From Fragilaria radians (lineage: Eukaryota; Bacillariophyta; Fragilariophyceae; Fragilariales; Fragilariaceae): a stretch of 30,476 bases of DNA. Each line of letters opens with the position of its first letter. Positions within the stretch are counted from its first letter, which is position 1. Shown in pieces: positions 21,527 to 30,476 of the stretch. The position numbers and the translations under genes are program-made. Location of the stretch: contig CAAAJI010000118.1 in assembly GCA_900642245.1 (NCBI GenBank), forward strand, positions 72,355-102,830, given 5' to 3'. The notes under the pieces were generated by a model that searched no databases, had not been told where the DNA came from, and saw only the letters and a program-made list of their open reading frames with translations.

Positions 21527-22959
21527 ATGTCTTATGTAGAAGCTAATGATAATCTTGTGGATGACATGCTAATCAAGGTTGGAAGAGAACTCCTCGATGA
21601 TGAATTGTCATCTCCAGTGTTTTTAAACCTTACCGAGATCGATGCACGTTTACCAACTTTCTCACGACGAGGTACGTATATCTGATTTTGAATAAAATTG
21701 TCATCAACATGGATTCTCAATGAAATTCTTTTCATATCTCAGAAGTTCAATTTGGGCGTGTCCTTGGTAAAGGGGTGGCGGGTATCGTTCGCGAAGTCAA
21801 AAGTATCAACCTCCTTGATGAGCCGCATTGTTCTTATTCGGCACTTAGCGCAAATTTTAGTAAAAAATGTAGCGATTCAGTGCAAAATGACGCTCAAGCG
21901 GAAAGCGAGAACAGCAAAGACAGAGATACGGAGAATCTCAGTTATCCCTATTCTTCACGCAATGGTCTAGCTGCCTTATGTAAAAGAAACGAAGAATCAC
22001 GTTATGCTGTCAAGAGTATAATGGTAGAAGATGCTTATGTGGAGCAGCAGGCAAGGGCACGAATAGATCTGGCAATAGAAGTCAGTTACCTCAAGGTCTT
22101 ATCACACCCTCACATTGTCAAAATTCGAGGTAGCCTTAACACAAGCGATCTCTTTCATCCGAAATTTTTCTTCGTCATGGATCGACTGTATGGGACGCTG
22201 CAAGACAAAATAGGCGAATGGGATCAAACTATGAACAGGAAAATGATGGATCTCATGCATATTGTTCAAATACCTTTCAGAAGAGGTAAAAGTTTTAGCC
22301 GGAATCGAGAGTTATTGAAGGAGCGTTTGTTTGTAGCCTATGATATAGCTTCAGCATTAAGCTATATGCACCACAACAAAGTAATCCATCGGTAAGAATC
22401 CTTTCAAGAATTTTAAAATCTTTCTTGTATTAAATTTACCTGACAATTTCTATAATCTAGTGATATCAAAAAGCAGAATGTCGGCTTTGACATCCGTGGT
22501 CATGTCAAGGTCTTTGACTTTGGATTTGCCAAATCGCTTCGCCAAGATAGGGCAAGCTGCTGTGGTTCTTACAATATAACTGCAAATGTTGGTTCGATTC
22601 CATACATGGCTCCAGAAGTAGCACTTGGGAGACCCTATAATGAGAAATGTGACGTGTTTTCTTTTGGAGTTTTACTGTTTGAAATCATATCGCTGAGACA
22701 TCCGTTTTCTTTGACCATCACAGAAAATTACTTGAAATTTGTTGCTAAAGGGAGGAAACGCCCTTGCATCAAAATGAGATGGCCATCAATGACAAAGGTG
22801 ATCATGAAAGATTCTTGGATGACTGATTCGTGTAAGAGACCAAGTATGGAAAGAATTTGTAACATGATAAAAGTGGATTTGCAAGAGCTAGAGACAGAGG
22901 AAAACATTGCTTTACGTACCGAGTATATTGAAAATGTTTCAGAGCATAGCTCTAAGTAG
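21527..22959 (+). CDS. TKL-like protein kinase, copy 3, intact
   Basis: Three exons are inferred: 21527-21671, 21743-22391 and 22461-22959. The GT-AG introns are 71 and 69 bp, at the same positions and phases as in copies 1 and 2. The product is 430 residues: glycine loop GKGVAGIV (57-64), YAVK with Lys139, helix-C Glu161, hinge FFFVMDRL, HRD at 264-266 within HRDIKKQN, DFG 284-286, APE 315-317, CDVFSFGVLLFEI, and the late Arg in CKRPSME. All catalytic residues are present, so it should be active. Two insertions are unusual in length: about 65 residues between the glycine loop and Lys139, rich in Ser, Asn and charged residues, and about 35 between the hinge and helix E. Copies 1 and 2 share both. 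The frame is open upstream to 21386 without an ATG. No ATP-grasp gene follows this copy. Confidence 0.85.
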
Positions 22960-25396
22960 ATTGTGTAACTTTTTTCAAATTGCATTGGCGGAATCCATTA
23001 AAGGTCACATGTGGAATAAAGGGAAATGATCCCAAAGTGACGTTAAGGTACAATAACAATCAATGTACAATACAAACATATATCTGACAATTTTACACCT
23101 TGATAATTATGTAATATTTTGTTGAAAAGTGGAAAGAATATCATTTAATTGTATTTAATTGGTCATTCTATTCAGTAGGCAAAACACTGTTGATCCAATC
23201 TTCAACTTGTCTTTGCATCAAAGCAGATCATGAATTTGAGAGATCAACCTTCAACCCCAGGATATTAAGCATGCAATTCTTTTCTTAGTTATTGACCGTT
23301 ACTTTTCCAAAGTAAATGTCAAAATAATACCTTAAACAAATTCTGACTAATACTGCATTAACCAAACATTCATATTTTTTCCATTTAACATTGATTGTGC
23401 ACTGAAGGTTTTGTAAGATCCACTGTTTTCTTTAGTATCAATAACGTTACATTAAGCCTAATTATAATCATTGATTTTTGTCGTGCATGTCTATTGATTT
23501 CCAAGTGAAGTCAAAAAAATCAAGGAAAGGAACCAACATTTTTAACTTTTGCAATGTGCTACTCATATAGAGTACATGAAAAGAGAATTAACTATATATT
23601 GTGTGCAACTTTGCTACAAACCGATTCATTTTTTATGTATCTCTTTCCATGTCAGCTTCGACTTTACAATTGTTATTTTCATGACGATAGGGAATCTTCA
23701 TTTTGCACTAGCACCCTCACATGAATCTTGTTCAAACTCTTAGCAAGGTGCGAATTTTCACCAATCTGGTGGACCTTTGGAAATAATGTCACTGGCAGTT
23801 GGCAAATGTCATACCCTTCGTATCTCAGGCTTATCTAAATGAACTTAAAATCGTTTCGATGGATGGTTAATAATATGGATCATTACTCTCCCCATCAAGT
23901 GACTAAGTTAAAACCAGGCGCAGCGTTGACAATAAGGGCAGATGGATCATCAAGTGGGCAAACATCCATTCGCGCAAAGATTTTTAACCCTAAGAGTATT
24001 CAGCATGGCTAACCTATTCTCCACGTTTTACTTAGGAGCAGTAAACCCATGCGGTGTTGGGTTCTGATAAATTCCTTGTTAAAAGCAATAATAGTCAAGA
24101 GAGAAGTGATGTCACTGAAAATTCAAAAAGTCTAGGCTATGAATAAAGAGGAGGAAAGAAAAAGATGATGTACTTGAAGTATCTTGCCATGGTTCAGAAC
24201 TGAAGTTATTTTAAATTTCAATCTTCAAATTCATCATTCAGCAACGTTTTTGAAACTATGATTCTTTTTTGCATGCCATATCTGGTAGAAAGAAGAGCCT
24301 AATTGACAGCTCCAAACTTTCAACTTTTCCATGAAACATTTAAAGTAAGGACAATTTTTTGTAGTGACGTTGATTAGGTACAAGCAGAAGAATTCAAGAG
24401 TACTGGGTATCGGCCTGAAAAGTGAAAAGTAGCATGAATCATATTAACCCAAAAGTTTTCTCTAATAATATCTCCATAGGTGATGTAATGACACTACGTT
24501 TTGATACATTAGATTAATTCTAGGGAAGCAATGAGAATCGAGGTTAAAAAGCCTTCAATAATACTTCATTGGATAGCGTAATAGATGTTCAAGGAAGATG
24601 AGTACATTGTAAAGAAAGGACCTTTCTTGGCTTGAGTAAAAATTCTACACTAATGATTGTAATCCATAAGATTGACATCCTAAGTCCTCACTAGTGTCTG
24701 AATGATTATGTTTTATTCACGATTTCATGACGAAATGTTCCAGTAATCGCCGTAGAAATTATCCCTGAAAAAAGTTTTGATGAGATTTTCTAGCATAGAT
24801 GACTGTATTGTATGGACATGTTTTGAAAGCTTTCATCACTTAAAGCAAAGGATAAATTGAAAGCTGTGATTACTAAATTAAAAACAAAAACTAGCGCTGA
24901 TTCTTGCAAATATTTAATGCTCTATCCTAAAGAAATAAGCTTAAGCTGGATTTAACAGAAGGGATGTTACGTGTGATTTTTAAGGAATGGCAGAAAGGAT
25001 CATCTTTTGCAGCCAAGAGAACAATGGATGAACCCGAGTGGCATCAAAAACCATCAACTGAATCTATAACAGGGTTATGACGCTTATGATAAAGCCAAAG
25101 CTGAGCATATGATCCGTAGTGGACAAGATGAAACGATGCGAAGCCTATCCAAAAATCAGATAGGATATACTCCATTAATTAAGTTGGAAAGTAGTCATTA
25201 AAGCTTCACATTGACCCTAACAACCACAATGGTATCTGATGTTGCAATCAATGATTACATGCCATTACTTTCTTCTGAGTTGGGTATTATATTATAGGGA
25301 TCGAACTGATTTTGCAAGACCTGGATGCTATCCTGGAACTAAATCTTCTCATTACAACATTTCAATCAGTATCAAGAACGGCTCCAAGGCAAGCTA
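22960..25396. other. Gene-free stretch
   Basis: No supported coding gene, RNA gene or clear repeat. A few frames near 24990-25200 show coding-like runs interrupted by stops (for example FKEWQKGSSFAAKRTMDEP followed by a frame change). They might be retroelement relics because the dispersed repeat follows, but no family motif is visible. Confidence 0.45.
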
Positions 25397-25868
25397 GTGC
25401 TCTAAGCTGCTATAAGATTGTATACAAATTGTAAATTATGATCTAATAAGTTACTTTAAACTTAGATCTCTTTTGAACCTGTTGTCAACGTGTTCCAATG
25501 ACCACTTAGTCTCTTTAGAGTATGTGATAGGTTTTTCACTTAGCCTCTAGGCTTTGTGATCTTAGTGTCACGACTTAGATTCATGAATCGTGAATCTTGA
25601 TAGATCCCCCTTAGTTACTTGGGATTCTGGAATAATTATTCCTAACGTATAGATATGACGGTTCTGAAAAGATATTAAATGGTCTTCTCTTGATAAGCAA
25701 TATTAAAGCATCACTAAATTCATGTAAGACTATGTCTTAATTGAATTTGTGCTACGTATAGAAAGAATGCTTAAGTATATGATTCATTCTCGACTTAGAT
25801 GAGTAAAGATTCTAGTATTATTTACTATGTACTAACGATAACTTTGACGTCTCCATTATCGCTACACT
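25397..25868 (+). repeat. Dispersed repeat, right copy
   Basis: Aligns with the reverse complement of 3331-3820. The pair is inverted and encloses the whole kinase/ATP-grasp array. Shared phrases include TTGTAAATTATGATCTAA, ACTATGTCTTAATTGAATTT and TTATTTACTATGTACTAAC. Confidence 0.7.
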
Positions 25869-27675
25869 TGAAATGTGAGAAGTTGTGACATTGGCTAAAA
25901 AAAAATGTGATTAAAGACAATCTACAACCATAATGCCCGACAGATTGGGAGCACATCAATGATATCAATAAGAAACGTGTAACAGCTAAAATGCAACGAG
26001 AATCCTAAGCTTGTAGACCATTTGCGTAAGCGAGAGACCTCAGGTTGTTATGCCAAGTAATTTGTAGACCTCAAAATAGAGGACGATATCCTCCTCCAGA
26101 TATGGTGTCTGAGATCAAGAGTAAATGCACATTACACACTAAGCAGTATTACATTAAGCATTGAAATAGGTGATTTAGAGGGCAAAAAATGCATATTGAA
26201 ATTTTAGTCTCATAAAGAGGAAGACATAAAGTATGCAGACTGTGGATCATAAACAATGTTCCGTGTTCGTATTTGAATAAAGAGATATGTTAAAATACAA
26301 CAGACCCTTAGTCATAAGAATGACAAAGATGTGAAGGCTAGTAAAAAGTATAATCGGCAGAAGCAGCAGAGGATATAACGAAGCGAGTTATAAAATATTC
26401 TGATAAAACACACTCATTTCAATTAATTGCAAAAACCTGAATGGCTGTCAGCCTCTCATATTCAAAGTATTCCAAGGACCATGGAACCTGAGTGTTGAAA
26501 AAGATCTTTAGTAATTGCTAACAGGGGTAATATTGTCTGTGATGGAGACACCACAACTCCATGTGCATAGGAAAGGATGTTTGTTAAGCAGATTCTAGTT
26601 AATTTATTGGAAGTTAAGGATCTTGGGTGTAAGCTAAGGAGCAGCAATTAAAAATGAATACGAAAAACTGATGTTTTGTAAATAGAATTGATAACCATAA
26701 TGCCACATAAACAACATTGATTCTGTTAAATTCATTTGCTTGTGGTCTGTAAAAATTTAATGAGATTATTTAAAATATACAGTAATAGAGTATGGGCCAA
26801 TTTGGCTTTAAAGGATTAATAGTTATGGATCAGTTTCTTTTTGTAGGCCATATGCAACTACAGAGTTAAATAACCGAGTTTGTGATACTAAATTCAATTC
26901 CACTTTAGGCAACTCGAATTGTTCATGTAATTAAAACAACCTCGTCACAACACATGATTTTTTCTTCGTAAGGGTATGATTGCTTGCAACTAAACCACAG
27001 GCTGCAAGTGTGTTGAAATTTATACTTCAATTGTCCTTACCTGTTATCTTAGAAAAAAACGCTTACAATATCGGAAACATTGAGATGATTCACTGAATGC
27101 AAGGTATTTTGAAGGCATGGATGAATATAATATGGACCAGAAAAGTCATTTTTACGTCCCTAATCCGTTTTGAATGCTTACACGCAAAAGATCTTTCAAA
27201 ATGTAAGTAGGGAGTTTGTGGCTTAGATAGTCTTTTCTACCTTTTGATGAAGCAATCTCAAATTTGAACAATCAGCCATCAATGAATGCAGGTGACCTTT
27301 TTCTTTGATAACAGAGGGAATAGCAGAGGAAATCTCCATCTCTTTTACATGGGGGCTAGGAGAAAACCTTGCGTGTGTGTATCTGTTGTTGTAAATGTTT
27401 ACGAAATTTGCCTTTTGTTAATTGGAATTTCTTATCTAAAGGTAGTGTCTCCCAACACCGTGTATCCTTGGAGACGCCGATTGTTGTTGATCCCCTAATT
27501 CTCCAGGTATCAATTAATGAAATGAAACCTCGAACATAGTGGTAAGAAGTCAGGTGTGTAATGTGCAACACCTCTGAATTTTAGTGTGTCGGTAGCACAT
27601 TAATTTAATGCACGGTAGTTGGAATCAAAATCCGAAATTCATTTTCACTCTGAATGTTACTTTTTCTTGGACCCG
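25869..27675. other. Gene-free stretch before the HA-domain gene
   Basis: No supported gene on either strand. Short frames at 26462-26647 (-), 27286-27498 (+) and 27356-27571 (-) lack motifs and overlap each other. The promoter of the downstream gene must be near its end, but no TATA box or initiator stands out. Confidence 0.45.
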
Positions 27676-28644
27676 ATGGTTTTAACGACACTCCTCGTGA
27701 TACTTTGCTTGAATTCTCAATCTTCTGATGCCTTTACGGAATCGATTCCTAGAAAAGTATTTGACGTTCCATGTAGGAAATCTGCATTATGGATATCATT
27801 GACAGAACGATGCGACGACTCAATAGATGTGAGCAATAGCGATTCCATGTCGGTAACCATTCCTCATGTGAAGGGTCGTAACGAACAAAAATGGAGGATA
27901 CGATTTGAACAACTACATGAATTTAAGCATATACATGGACACTGCAATCCTAGCTACAGATCTGATTTTGCACTTGCCATGTGGGTGAAGAATCAACGAA
28001 TGAAATACAAATATCATTGTGATGGTGCACTAGAGGAAACAACAATGCCTCTACACCATATAGAACTTTTAAATTCCATTCAATTTTCTTGGTCAGCACA
28101 GGATGCAAAATGGATGCAGATGTATGCACAATTATCCGAGGTTCATGAAAAACAATCTGTCGTCCTGCGGCATACTCCCCTGGGACGGTGGGTGGCGCAA
28201 CAACGTTTACGGTATAGACGAGCTACCGATGATACCTACAATACGACCTCCCTCAGTCCTCCCCTAAGTTTGGATCAAATGCGATTGTTGGATGATATTT
28301 CCTTCGTATGGTCTCCCCGAGAGGATATTTGGTGGACACGATACGAAGAATTACGTACCTTTCATCGCCAACATGGTCACTGTTCCATACCACAAAAGTA
28401 TCCTCCAAATCCATCTCTGGGTGTTTGGTGTCATCATCAGCGAAGAGCATGTAAGGAATACGTCTTGTCATGTATGATCGAACAACGAGTGCAAGGAGTC
28501 GTCGTCAGTGGTCTTAATGACGATAGAATAAAGGCACTTCGGGAGATTAACTTTTGCTGGCTTCCGGAGGAACCATTTGCACCTCCTACAGCGGAATGTT
28601 TGGATTCATGGTATGTTACAAAACCACAAGTGATTGTAGGCTGA
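27676..28644 (+). CDS. Helicase-associated (HA) domain repeat protein with signal/plastid-type presequence
   Basis: Single exon, 322 residues from the first in-frame ATG; the frame extends to 27619 without another ATG. The N-terminus MVLTTLLVILCLNSQSSDAF is a hydrophobic signal peptide ending in an A-F junction like diatom plastid preproteins. Three HA repeats (Pfam Helicase-associated type) follow at about 72-139, 145-212 and 218-295. Each starts with a W-x2-x-(R/Y)-(F/Y)-x2-L pattern, for example KWRIRFEQLHEF and IWWTRYEELRTFH. A GHC signature and a WV/WC-x-x-QR helix follow, and each repeat closes with L-x-x-I-x-F-x-W. HA domains are presumed nucleic-acid binding and occur in large numbers without a helicase core in diatoms. 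No helicase motifs are present. The second repeat is degenerate and lacks GHC. The role is unknown. Confidence 0.85.
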   Translation: MVLTTLLVILCLNSQSSDAFTESIPRKVFDVPCRKSALWISLTERCDDSIDVSNSDSMSVTIPHVKGRNEQKWRIRFEQLHEFKHIHGHCNPSYRSDFALAMWVKNQRMKYKYHCDGALEETTMPLHHIELLNSIQFSWSAQDAKWMQMYAQLSEVHEKQSVVLRHTPLGRWVAQQRLRYRRATDDTYNTTSLSPPLSLDQMRLLDDISFVWSPREDIWWTRYEELRTFHRQHGHCSIPQKYPPNPSLGVWCHHQRRACKEYVLSCMIEQRVQGVVVSGLNDDRIKALREINFCWLPEEPFAPPTAECLDSWYVTKPQVIVG

Positions 28645-29433
28645 CGATAAAATCCAGGATCGATATTCAGAGGTATAGATCCACGATGAAGGATTCCGAT
28701 TTTTAGTGTATAAACTACAATGTTTGTTAAATCAATGACATGGATGCATACGAAAATGTTTTGTTTATCTCTAGAATGACAGTGGATTGTTTTGGAGGTG
28801 TCATTAACAGTTTCAGTGTGGAAGGGCAAAATATCATTATCTGAGAAATGAATGTTTACTTTACTTGAATTAACTATGAATCGAAGCAATAAAGTTATTG
28901 CAATCCACCTTGGAAGATGCAATAAGTACCTTCGAAAGTAAGTGACGGAGTAACGTTTGCAACATGTTAATTTCGTAATCACATTTCAGAACATATATGT
29001 ATCATCGGAATGGTTGTATTCATCTGCGGACAATGAAGGTAGACGGAAATTTGCGGAACAGCAAATCATACTGGTCTCATACTGAAAATTCATACTTCAT
29101 CAAGTGCTAATCGGGGCAAGACGCTAAGTAACACACACGGCTTTCACCGACTGTAATTCATGCGTTTCAATCTAATTTGGATTGCCGGTTTGCCATCACT
29201 TCCAAATTTGAAATTTGTTATATTTACCCTCTCAGATGGTTATGACCATACAGCTGAAACAAAAATGCAAGAGCGGGAAAAAATATGCATAATGATTGTG
29301 GTAGGAAGAAAGGGTAAGTTTTGCTAGCTACTATATAAGGAGTCTAAAACACAAAGCAAAAAAATTGAGATGTCAACCGTCATGGTGCCAGTCCAATTAA
29401 TTCATCCATCCATTCCTTGCTTTGATATCACTA
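28645..29433. other. Intergenic region between convergent genes
   Basis: Holds the 3' regions of the HA-domain gene (+) and the SDR gene (-). CAATAAAG near 28888 could serve as a polyadenylation signal for the + gene, but it is about 240 bp past the stop and unproven. A TATATAAGG at 29332-29340 lies 30 bp upstream of a 77-codon + frame that is antisense to the SDR gene; I do not credit that frame. Confidence 0.4.
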
Positions 29434-30435
29434 TTAAAGTGAATAATTGGCAGTTTGATTTGTTTTTAGAAATTCACTCAAACTCTCCTGTGCTGATTTG
29501 GGTATCTCTCCTGGAGGTAGAGCACGCGTCACACAATCGAAGGATACATTTTCCGTCATCATCAAGGATGCCACACATAGTGCAGCCACATCCGCACGGC
29601 TAATCGATCGTTTGACATTCTTTAGTAGTTTGTCATCTACATCAAGGACAATCTCCTCAACTCCAGGATCTGTATCAATTAATCCACCCGGATGAATGAT
29701 AGTATATGCTAAGCCGCTCTAATTCAGCCGTAAGGGGGTTGGGAATGGGTCAGAAAAAGAGCTCGAACGCTTTAAACGTGCATGCCAATGGATAAAACTT
29801 ACATTCACTAAATATCGTTCTGCTTTTCGTTTCCATAGAAGAATATCACCATTACCAGAACCATCAGGATTCTTACCAACCTTATTTAAAAAGTTTTCTG
29901 GATCAGTTCCACCCATGGAACTTTCCACGCAAAAGAAAACGACAATTGTCATCAGAACTTTGAATATGGAAAATTTCATAAAATACACGCATATTGCAGA
30001 TAAATTACCTAACAATGACGACACGTTTCACCCCAAGCTTCTTGGCCAAATCAATTTGTGCTATTTGACCCTTGTAATCCACAATTTCAGGATATTGTCC
30101 ATTTTTGAATTTAAATCGAAAGGATCGAAAATCAATTGCCTTCTTCCCTTGTACTATCTGAAATGGCGCCTTTAGGAGTGCTTGAATTAACGATCGTTTG
30201 CTCAAGACAGGAACCGCGGATGTGCATATAATCATACAATCTGTATTTTCTAGTCCCTGTGGTGGATTGTCAACCACAAGGTCATTCACTACATCACATA
30301 CGATAACTTGATCCAACCCACATCCCATCGTCTTCACAAAGGTTTTTCCTGATTTTTCGGACCGAACGAGTGCCAACGAATGAAAACGATCATCCTTTTG
30401 GAGTAGATCAAAGACTAGTCGTCCAGTGCGACCCG
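29434..30435 (-). CDS. Atypical SDR / NAD(P)-binding domain protein, 3' exons
   Basis: Three exons are inferred on the minus strand: 30435-30009, 29920-29803 and 29718-29434. The GT-AG introns are 88 and 84 bp. They encode about 275 residues of an NAD(P)H-binding protein of the atypical SDR group (At5g02240-like). Visible are GRTGRLVFDLL at the start, D-x-x-N region NTDCMIICTSAVP, the helix YKGQIAQIDLAKKLGVKRVV, then VSSMGGTDPENF rejoined across intron 1. LLWKRKAERYLV and SGLAYTIIHPGGLID follow, joined across intron 2, and the end is SRADVAALCVASLM. The right end is an inferred splice acceptor (TTTTAG) in mid-codon; the first exon, with beta-1 and the start, is outside the window. The substrate is unknown; relatives are stress-related or uncharacterised oxidoreductase-like proteins. 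Confidence 0.8.
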
Positions 30436-30476
30436 CTAAAAGACAAAAGTCGATGCGAATTGTGATGTGAGTCGTA

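Noticed and set aside
28437..28982. A 181-codon minus-strand frame overlapping the end of the HA-domain gene
   Set aside because: About 200 bases are antisense to the coding strand of the HA gene; the remainder has no recognisable domain or splice support.
29370..29603. A 77-codon plus-strand frame behind a TATATAAGG box
   Set aside because: It is antisense to the well-supported last exon of the SDR gene and its openness is explained by that coding strand. Its translation has no motif.

Overview
The window reads as nuclear DNA of a diatom or closely related stramenopile. It is AT-rich, its genes are sparse, and its introns are short (67-88 bp, GT-AG). It carries a TKL-like kinase family of a type expanded in diatoms and a protein made of repeated helicase-associated (HA) domains. 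Two presequences have an A-F junction like the ASAFAP plastid-targeting motif of diatoms. No bacterial operons, CRISPR arrays, rRNA or tRNA genes were seen.

Layout. Bases 1-732 are the 3' flank of a gene lying just left of the window; the same flank recurs at about 8995 and 17221 behind two ATP-grasp genes. Bases 733-4198 are non-coding, with a dispersed repeat at 3331-3820 and a zinc-finger transposase relic at 4199-4387. Unit 1 follows: a three-exon kinase carrying a frameshift (4863-6339) and an intact ATP-grasp ligase-like gene (7384-8934). A long repeated flank (8995-13055) and a unique block (13056-14270) lead to unit 2: kinase exons from 15065, a run of 20 Ns at 15863-15882, then the 3' part of a second ATP-grasp gene to 17161. 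The flank repeats again to about 20425. A third, more diverged but intact kinase lies at 21527-22959, with no ATP-grasp gene after it. Bases 22960-27675 are gene-poor and contain an inverted partner of the 3331-3820 repeat. On the right are an HA-domain protein (27676-28644, +) and, convergent to it, the 3' exons of an atypical SDR / NAD(P)-binding protein (30435-29434, -), whose 5' end is outside the window.

How it fits together. The core is a tandem array whose unit is kinase, ATP-grasp ligase and about 4 kb of flank. The ATP-grasp copies are almost identical, while the kinases have diverged and one is broken. The Ns replace about 2 kb that unit 1 retains, so the second unit is incomplete because of assembly, not necessarily in the genome. 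The ATP-grasp protein looks like an L-amino-acid ligase or dipeptide synthase with a plastid-type presequence. A functional link between kinase and ligase is suggested only by their duplication together.
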